From Phenylobacterium kunshanense (GTDB lineage Bacteria; Pseudomonadota; Alphaproteobacteria; Caulobacterales; Caulobacteraceae), in NCBI RefSeq assembly GCF_003254525.1, contig NZ_QFYS01000004.1, positions 1-64,000 of the forward strand: a DNA stretch of 64,000 bases, given 5' to 3'. Below are positions 50,738 to 59,453 of this stretch, one piece after another. A program made the position numbers and the translations under genes. Under the pieces are notes generated by a model, which saw only the letters and a program-made list of their open reading frames with translations, did not search any database and was not told the origin of the DNA. Each line of letters starts with the position of its first letter. Positions within the stretch are counted from its first letter, which is position 1.

Positions 50738-52150
50738 TCAGTCCTTCTGGTCGGCGTAGATCTTCACCAGGCGATAGAGGAACTCGCGGCTCTCCATCAC
50801 CGACTGGACGCGGACGCGCTCGTTCAGCCCGTGCACGCCGCCGAGGTCCGGATCGAAGAACAGGCCCGAGACGCCATAGGCGGGAATGCCCGCCGCGTTC
50901 AGGAAGCTGGAATCCGTGGCGCCGGCCTCCATCACCGGGACGACGGCCACGCCCGGCCACATCTGGGCGGTGACCTTCTCGATGGGCGCTAGGACCGCCG
51001 GTGTCAGCGCAGGCGGCTTGGACTCTGGGAAGAAGCGCGGCCCCGCGGTGATCTTGACCCCCGGGTCGGCGACCGCCCGCTCCAGCGCCGCGCGCACCTC
51101 GTCGATGGGCACGCCCGGCAGGATGCGGCAGCTCACCGTGGCCCGCGCCCGCTGCGGCAGGGCGTTCCCGGCGTGGCCGGCGTCCAGCATCGTGGCGACG
51201 CAGGTGGTGCGCAGGTAGGCGTGGTAGTTCACGTCCTTGCTGAGCACGGCGTTGGCCGCCGCATCGGTCGGGTTCGCGACGATGGCCGCCATGGCCGCGC
51301 CCGTCTCGCCGCCGACGATCTTCGACATCCGCTGGAAGAAGCCGCGGTTGCCGTCGTTGAACTGCACCGGGAACTCATGCGCCGCCAGCCGCTGCAGCGC
51401 GGCCGAGAGCTGGTAGATCGCGTTGTCGGGACGCGGGCGCGAGCTGTGCCCGCCCGGATTGGTCACCTCGAAGGTGAAGGTCACCGGCGCTTTCTCGGCC
51501 ACCAGCACGGTGTTGGTCAGCCGCTTGCCGCCCGGGCCGAAGGCGCCGCCACCGCCCTCGTTCAGCGCAAGCCCCGCGTCGATCAGCTCGCGCCGATTCT
51601 TGGCGAGCCACGCCGCGCCGTTGACCTGGCCGCCGCCTTCCTCGCCGCAGGTGAGCGCCACCTTCAGCGTCCGGCGGGGCTTGAAGCCCTCCTGCCGGTA
51701 GCGGATCAGCATGTCGGTCCAGATGGCCGCCTGGGCTTTGTCGTCGGCGACTCCGCGGCCGTAGAAGTAGCCATCCTCCTCGACCATCACGAATGGATCG
51801 CGGGTCCAGTCCTCGCGCCGGGCCTCGACCACGTCGATGTGGGCCAGCAGCAGGACCGCCTTCGCCTTGGGATCCTTGCCGGGGTAGATGGCCACGAGCC
51901 CGCCGTCCTTGGGCCTGCCCTCGGGCGTGAAGAGGACGAGGTCGCTGTCGGGGAATCCCGCCGCCTTCAGGCGCGCGGCCATCCGCTCGGCCGCGAGGGT
52001 GCAGCTTCCCGCCGAGCCGGTGGTGTTGGTCTCGACCAGCTCCTTGTAGAGGCTGCGGAAGGCGGCCTCGCCGGTGTCCTTCGGCGGCGCGGCCGACGCC
52101 GCGGTTGCGAACATGGCGACGGCCGTGGCGGCTGCGGCGAACCTGAACAT
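50738..52150 (-). CDS. Secreted M20 family metallopeptidase
   Basis: The 470-aa protein has a signal peptide (about residues 1-20, ASAAP) and the M20 dizinc core: H104 in LLAHIDVV with D106, D of YGRGVADDKA, catalytic EE in TCGEEGGG, and a late His (VHGLNE). The dimerisation domain is inserted after residue 230. It is probably a periplasmic aminopeptidase or carboxypeptidase. The stop is 3 bases from the proposed CTG start of the next gene. ATG at 52150 is the natural start. Confidence 0.9.
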   Translation of the reverse strand: MFRFAAAATAVAMFATAASAAPPKDTGEAAFRSLYKELVETNTTGSAGSCTLAAERMAARLKAAGFPDSDLVLFTPEGRPKDGGLVAIYPGKDPKAKAVLLLAHIDVVEARREDWTRDPFVMVEEDGYFYGRGVADDKAQAAIWTDMLIRYRQEGFKPRRTLKVALTCGEEGGGQVNGAAWLAKNRRELIDAGLALNEGGGGAFGPGGKRLTNTVLVAEKAPVTFTFEVTNPGGHSSRPRPDNAIYQLSAALQRLAAHEFPVQFNDGNRGFFQRMSKIVGGETGAAMAAIVANPTDAAANAVLSKDVNYHAYLRTTCVATMLDAGHAGNALPQRARATVSCRILPGVPIDEVRAALERAVADPGVKITAGPRFFPESKPPALTPAVLAPIEKVTAQMWPGVAVVPVMEAGATDSSFLNAAGIPAYGVSGLFFDPDLGGVHGLNERVRVQSVMESREFLYRLVKIYADQKD

Positions 52151-52211
52151 CGAACACTCTCCCCGAAAGCGGCCGGACGATGCACCGCCCGCCCGCCGGG
52201 GACAAGCGCAG

Positions 52212-53366
52212 CTAGGCCGTGGCGGCGCCCGCCATCAGATCGCGGGAAAGCTGGCCGCTCATGCCCTCGGTGGACGTGTTGGTCATGAGGACGAAGCTGG
52301 TCTTGCCCGCGGGGTCGACGAACCAGCTATGGCCGTAGACGCCGCCCCACATCCAGGAGCCGGCCGGCAGCGGCGAGGCCGCCGCGGCGGGATCCAGCAG
52401 CACCGCGCCGCCGAAACCGAAGCCCCAGCCGGGACCGCTGGTGACGATGGCGCGCTCGCCGGTCTGGTTGGTCATCATGTCCTGGGCGGTCTCGGCGCTG
52501 ACCACCGGTCCGCCGCCCTGGCGGATCGTCTCCAGGAAGGTGAGGAAGTCGGGCGCCGAGCAGGCCATCCCCGCGCCGCCCGATGGGAACGAGCCCGGAT
52601 CGAAGATGCGGTCGGGCGCGAAGCGGATGCCGGAGAGCCCCGCGAACGGGACCACATGTGTCTCGCCCATCGGGACCGGCGGCGGGCCATCGGCATAGGC
52701 GCGGGCCAGGCGGGCGCGGTCGGCCACGGCGAAGCCGGTGTCGGCCATGCCCAGCTTCTTCGTCACCCGCTCAGCGACCACCTCGCCCAGCGTGCGGCCG
52801 GTGGCGGCCTCGACCGCGGCGCCCAGCACGTCCATCGCGACGGAATAGAGCCAGGCCGCGCCCGGCGGGAAGGTGAGGCCCGCTTCCGTGATGCGCTTCA
52901 GGTTCTCGGCGAATGATAGGCCGGGCTGGTCCATGCCATCGGAAACGCGGAGCTTCAGGTAGGGGCCGTCCTCGGGCTGCATGAACCCGTATGAGAGTCC
53001 GGCGGTGTGGGTGAGGAGCTGGCGCAGGGTGATGGTGGGCGCCTGGCCTTCCCATTTGGGCTGGAAGTCGGGCAGCCAGCGGATGATCGGATCGTCGAGG
53101 CCGATGACACCGTCCTCGGAGAGGCTCAGCACCGCGGCCGTGACGATCGGCTTGGTGAGCGATGAGGCGCGGAAGATCGCGTCGCGCGCCATCGGGCGTC
53201 CGGCCTCGATGTCGGCCTGCCCGGCGGCGCGGGCGTAGGCCAACTTGCCGTCACGCGCGACCAGCACCACGGCGCCGGCGATACGGCCCTCGGCGAGCGC
53301 GGCGTCGAGGATCGGGTCGAGCCTTGCGGACAGGGCGGTGTCGGGACGGTCCTCGAGCGTGGCCAA
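52212..53366 (-). CDS. Serine hydrolase of the beta-lactamase / EstB family
   Basis: The 384-aa protein has SxxK with S69 and K72 in RASSLTK, the second motif as YSVAM (a Tyr but without the Asn of YxN), and a late HSW region in place of KTG. This is the class C-like esterase/peptidase family rather than a true beta-lactamase. No signal peptide is seen, so it is cytosolic or uses another route. Substrate: small esters or D-amino peptides, undetermined. It is divergent from the MBL-fold gene at 53513. Confidence 0.88.
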   Translation of the reverse strand: MATLEDRPDTALSARLDPILDAALAEGRIAGAVVLVARDGKLAYARAAGQADIEAGRPMARDAIFRASSLTKPIVTAAVLSLSEDGVIGLDDPIIRWLPDFQPKWEGQAPTITLRQLLTHTAGLSYGFMQPEDGPYLKLRVSDGMDQPGLSFAENLKRITEAGLTFPPGAAWLYSVAMDVLGAAVEAATGRTLGEVVAERVTKKLGMADTGFAVADRARLARAYADGPPPVPMGETHVVPFAGLSGIRFAPDRIFDPGSFPSGGAGMACSAPDFLTFLETIRQGGGPVVSAETAQDMMTNQTGERAIVTSGPGWGFGFGGAVLLDPAAAASPLPAGSWMWGGVYGHSWFVDPAGKTSFVLMTNTSTEGMSGQLSRDLMAGAATA

Positions 53367-53512
53367 CGGCGTCTCCTTCGCTTTGCTTATGGTTTGCCGA
53401 AGGCCTAGCCCGGCGACGCCGCGTCATTCAACCGGGCGCGACGCAATCGCCGTTTGCCCTCCCCAGCGTCCGCGCGGGATAATGCCGCTCAAACAGTGGG
53501 GAGTGGGCGGCG

Positions 53513-54580
53513 TTGCGTGACGGGATCGAACAGGGCGGCTGGGAAAGCCATCGGCCGAAGCTGACCTATCCGTTCGAGCAGGCGCCGAAGACGGGCGAGG
53601 CGGTGGACATAGCCCCCGGCGTGAAGTGGCTGCGGATGCCGCTGGGCGGCTCCCTGGCCTGGATCAACGTCTGGGCGATCGCCGACGGCGACGGCTGGGC
53701 GATCGTCGACACGGGCATCTCGGGCGTGGAGACGCGCAACGCCTGGCGCGCCGCGCTGAAGGGGCCGCTGGAGGGCAAGCCGGTGACGCGGGTGTTCGTC
53801 ACCCACATGCATCCCGACCACATCGGCATGTCGGGCTACCTGACGCGCAAGTTCGACGCCCGGCTGTGGATCACCCGGCTGGAGTTCGTCACCTGCCGCT
53901 CGCTGGCCGCCGACACGGGCCGCGAGGCGCCCGAGGACGCCATCGTCTTCTTCCGCGGCGCCGGCTGGGACGAGGAAGCGCTGGAGACCTACCGCGCCCG
54001 GTTCGGCGGCTTCGGGCGGGGCCTCTACGCCCTGCCCGACAGCTACCGGCGGATCGTCGACGGCGAGCGCATCCGCATCGGTGATCATGACTGGGAGGTG
54101 GTGGTCGGCTCGGGTCACAGCCCGGAGCACGGCAGCCTCTACTGCCCCGACCTGAAACTGATGATCTCAGGCGACCAGGTGCTGCCGAAGATCTCGTCCA
54201 ATGTGTCTGTGTTCCCGACCGAGCCCGAGGGCGATCCGCTCACCGACTGGATGACGTCGCTCACGGCCATCAAGGGCCGCGTGCCGGACGACACCCTGGT
54301 GCTGCCGGCGCACAACGAGCCCTTCCGCGGCCTGCACGCGCGCATCGACCACCTGGTCGGCGGCCACGAGCGCGGACTGGAGCGCCTGAAGACGCTGCTT
54401 GCCGAGCCGAAGCGGGTCGTGGACGTCTTCCACGTGCTGTTCCGCCGGAAGATCGACGAGGGCCTGCTGGGGCTGGCCACCGGTGAGAGCCTCGCGCACC
54501 TCAACTGCCTCGTCGCCCGCGGCGAGGCGGTGCGGGAGCGGGATGATAACGGCGTCGACTGGTATCGCGTCGCCGCTTAA
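53513..54580 (+). CDS. Metallo-beta-lactamase-fold hydrolase
   Basis: The 355-aa protein has the MBL metal motif THMHPDH (H98, H100, D102, H103) and later metal ligands in GSGHSPEHG and ISGDQV, then a C-terminal helical domain as in lactonases and glyoxalase II-like enzymes. The TTG at 53513 is chosen, with GGGGAGTGGG ahead. It probably hydrolyses a thioester or lactone in fatty-acid or steroid breakdown, as suggested by the enoyl-CoA hydratase downstream. No family member can be named more closely. Confidence 0.85.
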   Translation: MRDGIEQGGWESHRPKLTYPFEQAPKTGEAVDIAPGVKWLRMPLGGSLAWINVWAIADGDGWAIVDTGISGVETRNAWRAALKGPLEGKPVTRVFVTHMHPDHIGMSGYLTRKFDARLWITRLEFVTCRSLAADTGREAPEDAIVFFRGAGWDEEALETYRARFGGFGRGLYALPDSYRRIVDGERIRIGDHDWEVVVGSGHSPEHGSLYCPDLKLMISGDQVLPKISSNVSVFPTEPEGDPLTDWMTSLTAIKGRVPDDTLVLPAHNEPFRGLHARIDHLVGGHERGLERLKTLLAEPKRVVDVFHVLFRRKIDEGLLGLATGESLAHLNCLVARGEAVRERDDNGVDWYRVAA

Positions 54581-54594
54581 CTGTAGTGTCGGGA

Positions 54595-54608
54595 CAAACG
54601 AACGTTTG
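54595..54608. promoter_or_regulatory. 14-bp palindrome, putative TetR-type operator
   Basis: CAAACG-AA-CGTTTG is perfectly symmetric. It lies 25 bases ahead of the enoyl-CoA hydratase ATG and directly after the MBL stop. Short CAAACG/CGTTTG dyads resemble sites of TetR-type fatty-acid and acyl-CoA regulators; that link is inference. Confidence 0.5.
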
Positions 54609-54632
54609 AGGCTCGGGAGGGCCCGACACTCC

Positions 54633-55412
54633 ATGACCGATCACATCCTGTCGGAGCTCTCCGGCGGCGTCCTGACGCTGACCATCAACCGGCCCGAGAA
54701 GAAGAACGCCCTGACCCGGGCCATGTACCAGGGCCTCGGAGACGGCATCGACCGGGCCTCGAACGACCCGTCGATCCGCTGCGTGCTGATCCAGGCCAAC
54801 GGCGACATCTTCACCGCCGGCAATGACCTCGGCGACTTCGCGGCGGTGAACGCCGGCGACTCGGGCGCCAACGCCGCGCGCGAGGACGGCAATCCGCTGC
54901 TCAAGGCCCTGGCCCGCGCCAAGGCGCCGATCGTGGCGGCGGTGCATGGCCGGGCGGTGGGCGTGGGCGTCACCATGCTGCTGCACTGCGACCTGGTCTT
55001 CGTGGCCGAGGACGCGCTGCTCACCACGCCGTTCGTGAACCTGGCGCTGGTGCCCGAGGCGGCCTCGTCGCTGCTGCTGCCGGCCCGTATCGGCCACGCG
55101 CGGGCGTTCTCGATGTTCGCCCTGGGCGAGGCGGTGGACGGCAAGACCGCCGCCGCCTGGGGCATCGCCAACGCGGCCGTTCCCGCGGCTGAACTCCGCG
55201 CCCGGGCTCGCGCCGCCGCCGAGGGCGTCGCGGCCAAGCCGCCGGCCGCCGTGCGCGCCACCAAGGCGCTGATGCGCGACCCGGCCGCCGTCGCCGCCCA
55301 GATGGAAGCCGAGGGCAGGATCTTCGCCGCCCAGCTCAAGTCCGCCGAGGCCAAGGAGGCGTTCGCCGCCTTCGCCGAGAAGCGCGCCCCCGACTTCTCG
55401 AAGGTGGCGTGA
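54633..55412 (+). CDS. Enoyl-CoA hydratase family protein
   Basis: The 259-aa crotonase-fold protein has the oxyanion-hole segment FTAGNDLGDF (about 60-69) and the downstream loop around AVHGRAVGVGVTMLLHCD. The Glu pair of classical enoyl-CoA hydratase is only partly recognisable (VPEAASSLLLP keeps one). It is likely a hydratase or isomerase in acyl-CoA breakdown. GGGAGG precedes the ATG. The stop overlaps the SDR start by one base (TGATG), so they form an operon. Confidence 0.88.
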   Translation: MTDHILSELSGGVLTLTINRPEKKNALTRAMYQGLGDGIDRASNDPSIRCVLIQANGDIFTAGNDLGDFAAVNAGDSGANAAREDGNPLLKALARAKAPIVAAVHGRAVGVGVTMLLHCDLVFVAEDALLTTPFVNLALVPEAASSLLLPARIGHARAFSMFALGEAVDGKTAAAWGIANAAVPAAELRARARAAAEGVAAKPPAAVRATKALMRDPAAVAAQMEAEGRIFAAQLKSAEAKEAFAAFAEKRAPDFSKVA

Positions 55413-56377
55413 TGGACGGGCGGATCACGTCGGAGTTCGGCGCCAGGTCGACGGCCCGCGAAGTGGCGGAAGGCCACGACCTGAACGGCGTCGCAGTCAT
55501 CGTCACGGGCGGCGCCTCCGGGATCGGCGTCGAGACGGCCCGCGCCCTGGCGGAATCCGGGGCCGAGGTCATGCTCGCAGTGCGCAATCCCGCGGCCGGC
55601 GAAGCCACCGCCGCCGACATCGGCAAGACCGCGCCCGGCAAGGTCTCGGTGGGCCGGCTGGACCTGTCCGACCTCACCTCGGTGGCGGCGTTCGCCAACA
55701 CCTGGGGCGACAAGCCGCTCGACATCCTGATCAACAACGCCGGGGTGATGGCCTGTCCGCTGAGCTACACGGCCCAGGACCTGGAGATGCAGATCGGCAC
55801 GAACCACTTCGGCCACTTCCTGCTCTCGGTGCTGCTGGCGCGGGCGCTGATGAACGGCGGCGAGGACGGGCGGTCGAGCCGGGTCGTGTCGCTGTCGTCC
55901 ATCGGCCACCGCCGGAGCGGCATCCACTTCGAGGACATCCACTACCGCCAGCGGCCCTACGACAAGTGGGAAGCCTATGGCCAGGCCAAGACCGCCAATG
56001 CGCTGTTCGCGGTGGGTTTCCACGAGCGCTTCGCCGACCTGGGGATCACCGCCAATTCGGTGATGCCGGGCGGTATCCGCACCCCGCTGCAGCGGCACCT
56101 GACCGACGAGGAAATGCGCGCCTTCGGGTGGATCGACGAGCAGGGTCGGGTCAACGAGCGCTTCAAGACGCCCGAGCAGGGCGCGGCGACCAGCGTCTGG
56201 GCCGCCCTGGCGCCCGAACTGGAGGGTGTCGGCGGGCTCTACTTGGAGCACTGCAACCAGGCCCTGCCGTGGACCGAGGCGAACCCGTTCGAAGGTGTGA
56301 TGCCCCACGCGCTCGATCCAGAGGCGGCCGAACGCCTGTGGGACGTGTCGGAAGAGACCACGGGGGCGCGGCTTTGA
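55412..56377 (+). CDS. Short-chain dehydrogenase/reductase (WW-oxidoreductase-like)
   Basis: The 321-aa SDR has the cofactor motif TGGASGIG (about 33-40), NNAG, and the active-site S-Y-x-x-x-K as SLSS..YGQAK. The long form with a C-terminal extension resembles retinol dehydrogenase/WWOX-type enzymes. It uses NAD(P)H on a lipophilic alcohol or ketone. ATG at 55412 overlaps the hydratase stop by one base; the GTG one codon earlier is less likely. It is followed by two acetyltransferase genes coupled by 4-base overlaps. Confidence 0.9.
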   Translation: MDGRITSEFGARSTAREVAEGHDLNGVAVIVTGGASGIGVETARALAESGAEVMLAVRNPAAGEATAADIGKTAPGKVSVGRLDLSDLTSVAAFANTWGDKPLDILINNAGVMACPLSYTAQDLEMQIGTNHFGHFLLSVLLARALMNGGEDGRSSRVVSLSSIGHRRSGIHFEDIHYRQRPYDKWEAYGQAKTANALFAVGFHERFADLGITANSVMPGGIRTPLQRHLTDEEMRAFGWIDEQGRVNERFKTPEQGAATSVWAALAPELEGVGGLYLEHCNQALPWTEANPFEGVMPHALDPEAAERLWDVSEETTGARL

Positions 56378-56859
56378 GCGCGGCCGTCAACATCCGCGTC
56401 GCGACCATGGGCGACGCGCCCCTGATCCTGCAGTTCATTCGCGAGCTGGCCGAATACGAGCGCCTGCTGCACGAGGTCGAGGCCACCGAGGCCGATATCC
56501 GCCGCGACCTGTTCGGCGAGAACCCGCGTTGCTTCTGCGACATCGCCGAGTTCGAGGGCAAGGCGGTGGGGTTCGCCCTCTGGTTCTACAACTACTCCAC
56601 CTTCCGGGGGCGGGCGGGCATCTACCTGGAAGACCTGTTCGTGCGGCCCGAGGCGCGGGGCGTGGGCGCCGGCAAGGCGCTGCTGCGCAGGCTGGCCCAG
56701 CGGTGCATGGACGCCGACCTGGGCCGGCTGGAATGGGCGGTGCTGAACTGGAACGCGCCGTCGATCGCCTTCTACGACTCGCTGGGGGCGGGGGCGATGA
56801 CCGAGTGGACGGTGCGGCGGCTGGACGGAGAGGCGCTGGAGCGCCTGGCGGTTTCATGA
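56374..56859 (+). CDS. GNAT acetyltransferase (SSAT-like)
   Basis: The 161-aa protein has the GNAT acetyl-CoA pyrophosphate loop RPEARGVGAGKALL (about 88-101) and the SSAT-like LEDLFV strand and YDSLGA end. The TTG at 56374 overlaps the SDR stop (TTGA); the next in-frame Met is too far inside. It may acetylate a polyamine, amino acid or antibiotic. A second GNAT follows, coupled by ATGA. Confidence 0.85.
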   Translation: MSAAVNIRVATMGDAPLILQFIRELAEYERLLHEVEATEADIRRDLFGENPRCFCDIAEFEGKAVGFALWFYNYSTFRGRAGIYLEDLFVRPEARGVGAGKALLRRLAQRCMDADLGRLEWAVLNWNAPSIAFYDSLGAGAMTEWTVRRLDGEALERLAVS

Positions 56860-57470
56860 GCGCCCCGCCCAAGACCGTCCTGCACGCCACCGAGGAAGAG
56901 GCCGAGGCCATCCGACAGGCGGTGCGTACGGTCGACGTGAGCGCCCTGGGGCCCGGGCGCGAGCGGGCGGATCTGCACCATGTGCCGGGTCTCGTGGCGC
57001 TGTTGTCCGACGAGCGGGTGTCGGGGCCCATCTACGACCTGCCGCGGCCGATCACCGAGGAGAGCATCACGCGCTGGGTGGCCGAGAACCAGGCCCAGAT
57101 GCTGTCTGGCGACGCCCTGCTGATCGTCAACCTCGACGACATCGGCCAGGTGGCGGGCTACTCTCGGATCAGCGTCTGGCCCGAGCGTTCGTCGGCGGAG
57201 ATCGCAGGCGCCATCCGCGCCGATCTCCAGAACATGGGGCAGGGCGGGACCGGCATGATCCGCAGCTTCTCGTGGATCTTTGAGGCCCTGGGCGTGCGCC
57301 TCATGTGCCTGACCGCCGCGCTCGACAACGTCCGCTCGCAGAAGGGCATCGACGCGGCCGGCTTCCGGCGGATGGGGGAGCGCGAGGCCGTACGTCCCGA
57401 CGGCACGACCCGGCGCTCCGTCTACTGGGAGATGACCCGCGACGAGTGGCGGGCGCGGCACACCCTGTAG
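56856..57470 (+). CDS. GNAT-fold acetyltransferase-like protein
   Basis: The 204-aa protein carries a GNAT-like core (QVAGYSRISVWPERSSAEI, then FEALGVRLMCLTAALDN..SQKGIDAAGFRRMG) without an obvious pyrophosphate loop. It could be a divergent ribosomal-protein or small-molecule acetyltransferase. The ATG overlaps the upstream gene in ATGA. No further family assignment can be made. Confidence 0.75.
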   Translation: MSAPPKTVLHATEEEAEAIRQAVRTVDVSALGPGRERADLHHVPGLVALLSDERVSGPIYDLPRPITEESITRWVAENQAQMLSGDALLIVNLDDIGQVAGYSRISVWPERSSAEIAGAIRADLQNMGQGGTGMIRSFSWIFEALGVRLMCLTAALDNVRSQKGIDAAGFRRMGEREAVRPDGTTRRSVYWEMTRDEWRARHTL

Positions 57471-57506
57471 GCAAATCCCGCCGGGCCGATTCTGCCCGCC
57501 AGACGA

Positions 57507-57935
57507 TCAGACCGATATGTCGATGATCATGGGTTGCGGCGGCTTGCCCTCTGCCGCTGCGGCTTCGCTCTCCGCTTTCATGGCGGCTTCGAGGATGGCG
57601 CGCATCTCCCGCGCGACGGCCTGTTCGATGGCCAGATCGGGCTTGTTCCAGGTCTCGGGATCGCCCTCGACCTCGCCCTTGCGCTTCGATGCGGCGCGGG
57701 CTTCCATCTCCTCGCGCAGCTTCTCCTTGATCTTCTCGTACTTCTGCTCCTGGGCCCAGGCGTAGATGCCCTTGTCCCGGATCGCTTCCAGGTCGGACTT
57801 CTGGCGCGCAGCCGACGCCTCGGCCTTGGCCTTGGCGATCTCGGCTGGATCCCGCGTCTTCTCGGGCTTTTCTCCCGGCTTCACTGTCTGCGGCGCGGCG
57901 ATGCCCAGCATCGCGCCGATCCCACTCACTGACAT
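57507..57935 (-). CDS. Unknown helical protein, 142 aa
   Basis: ATG at 57935 follows AGGAGG on the minus strand. The protein starts with a short hydrophobic patch (MSVSGIGAMLGIA) and then forms a long charged helical region rich in Lys, Glu and Ala (PEKTRDPAEIAKAKAEASAA and onward). It ends with a Pro-rich tail (KPPQPMIIDISV). It is not a known flagellar protein by eye, although a rod-like envelope or flagella-linked role is possible. A perfect palindrome (57957-57979) lies 22 bases upstream. Confidence 0.7.
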   Translation of the reverse strand: MSVSGIGAMLGIAAPQTVKPGEKPEKTRDPAEIAKAKAEASAARQKSDLEAIRDKGIYAWAQEQKYEKIKEKLREEMEARAASKRKGEVEGDPETWNKPDLAIEQAVAREMRAILEAAMKAESEAAAAEGKPPQPMIIDISV

Positions 57936-57956
57936 GCGCACTCCTCCTTGCGTGAT

Positions 57957-57979
57957 GTACAGTTAAGCAAGAACTGTAC
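57957..57979. promoter_or_regulatory. Perfect palindrome upstream of the 142-aa gene
   Basis: GTACAGTT (57957-57964) and AACTGTAC (57972-57979) are perfectly inverted across AAGCAAG. It lies just before the ribosome site of the 142-aa gene and about 34 bases from the DnaJ-like gene end. A dimeric repressor site is likely. The regulator is unknown. Confidence 0.6.
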
Positions 57980-58012
57980 CAGCAGGTGGGGCTGGCTGGC
58001 GGGATGCGGAGG

Positions 58013-58705
58013 TCAGGCCGCCCAGGCGGCGGCGAAGCGGCGAAGGAGGGACATGGCGGCGCTGTCGGCGAGGCCGGTCGCCGCCGACAGGCGGATGAAG
58101 AGATGGCCCCGCTGTCGATCTCCGCGCGCCGGGAGTCCCTGGCATTCCACCCGGACGAGCCCACGTTCGGCGGCCTTGCGGTCGATCCAGACGCTGCGTG
58201 GCCCGAGCGGGGTGTCGACCGTGATCCGGCCGCCCTTCTTCAGCAGGCCGGGCGCGACGCGTGCGGTCATCCAGACGTCGTCGCCGCGAACAAGCACCCC
58301 GTCATGGGCGCGGATATAGACGCAGAGTTCCACGCCGCCCGCCTGGACCCGGTCGCCGGACCGCAGGCCGGGGGGCAGGGTGATGCGGATGGCCCGACCG
58401 TCCGGGAAGTGATGGTCGACCTCGCCGCCCTCGAGCGCCTGCCTTGGGCTGATCTCGAGATCGGGGTCGGGCGTCGGTCTCGGACGCGGCGGCGCCTGCG
58501 CGAGGGGCGGGCTGAGAGGGTCCTGGAGGCGCTGGTAGGCGTCGACCACCTGGCGGAAGACGCTGACATCGCCACCGGCGTCGGGGTGGGCTCGGCGCAC
58601 TGCGTCGCGATAGGCGCGGCGGATCTCGGCGGGGGTCGAGTCCGCTCCCACGCCCAGCACCTCGCGGGCGTCTCGCAGCGACATCTCGGGAACCGGCCGA
58701 GTCAT
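58013..58705 (-). CDS. DnaJ-domain protein
   Basis: The 230-aa product has an N-terminal J-domain (about 8-60) with HPD at 40-42 ([10 protein letters not shown]) and a C-terminal region with DnaJ CTD-like beta structure ([22 protein letters not shown]). It lacks the zinc-finger and G/F region, so it is a short type III/CbpA-like co-chaperone that stimulates a DnaK ATPase. ATG at 58705 is chosen; MSLRD at 58684 is an alternative. It is divergent from pdxH. Confidence 0.88.
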   Translation of the reverse strand: MTRPVPEMSLRDAREVLGVGADSTPAEIRRAYRDAVRRAHPDAGGDVSVFRQVVDAYQRLQDPLSPPLAQAPPRPRPTPDPDLEISPRQALEGGEVDHHFPDGRAIRITLPPGLRSGDRVQAGGVELCVYIRAHDGVLVRGDDVWMTARVAPGLLKKGGRITVDTPLGPRSVWIDRKAAERGLVRVECQGLPARGDRQRGHLFIRLSAATGLADSAAMSLLRRFAAAWAA

Positions 58706-58787
58706 GACAGCCAACACTAGGGTAAACGACGTCAACGGTCGGTTAAGAGCTGGAGAGAGCGCCGCCGGCCGCGCTATAGGCGGAAAC

Positions 58788-59453
58788 GTGACCGAAAAGC
58801 CCCCCATCCCGCCGTCCCCGACCGAGGACGACTACGTCCGCCAGGTGGCCGCCGCCGAGCCGCCGCCATTGCTCAGCGAAACCGATCCGTTCGCGCTCTT
58901 CCACGAGTGGCTGAAGGAGGCCCTCGACAAGGAGCCGAACGACGCCAACGCCATGGCTCTGGCCACGGCCGACGCCGACGGCCTGCCCGACGTGCGGATG
59001 GTCCTCCTGAAAGACGTCGATCCGGAGGGCTTCGTCTTCTACACCAACCTCGGCAGCGCCAAGGGCCGGGAGCTGGCGGCCAATCCGCAGGCCGCCCTGC
59101 TGTTTCACTGGAAGTCGTTGCGTCGTCAGGTGCGCGTGCGCGGGACCGTGAGCGCGGTGACCGACGCGGAGGCCGACGCCTATTTCGCCACCCGCGCCCG
59201 CCCCGCCCAGCTCGGCGCGTGGGCGTCGGAACAGTCGCGAACCCTGCCCGACCGCCTGGCCCTGGAGAAGCGGATCGCCGAGTTCGGCCTGAAGTTCGGC
59301 CTGGGCAAGGTTCCGCGGCCGCCGCACTGGTCGGGTTTCCGCGTGACGCCGCAGGTGATCGAGTTCTGGCGCGACCGCCCATTCCGCCTGCACGAGCGGC
59401 TGGTGTTCGACCGCGCCGAGGGCGGCTGGACGACCCGCCGGCTCTATCCTTGA
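58788..59453 (+). CDS. pdxH: Pyridoxamine 5'-phosphate oxidase
   Basis: The 221-aa FMN enzyme has the family pattern: [43 protein letters not shown] and the C-terminal signature [15 protein letters not shown] with final RLYP. It makes PLP from PNP or PMP. The GTG at 58788 is used because it gives the family N-terminus; no ATG is near. It overlaps the next gene in TTGA. The leader is divergent from the DnaJ-like gene. Confidence 0.95.
   Translation: MTEKPPIPPSPTEDDYVRQVAAAEPPPLLSETDPFALFHEWLKEALDKEPNDANAMALATADADGLPDVRMVLLKDVDPEGFVFYTNLGSAKGRELAANPQAALLFHWKSLRRQVRVRGTVSAVTDAEADAYFATRARPAQLGAWASEQSRTLPDRLALEKRIAEFGLKFGLGKVPRPPHWSGFRVTPQVIEFWRDRPFRLHERLVFDRAEGGWTTRRLYP

Noticed and set aside
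57957-57979. LexA-type box (GTTC-N7-GTTC) at the palindrome
   Set aside because: One half reads GTTC but the second half is ACTG; the site is a true inverted repeat, unlike the direct repeat of alphaproteobacterial LexA boxes.
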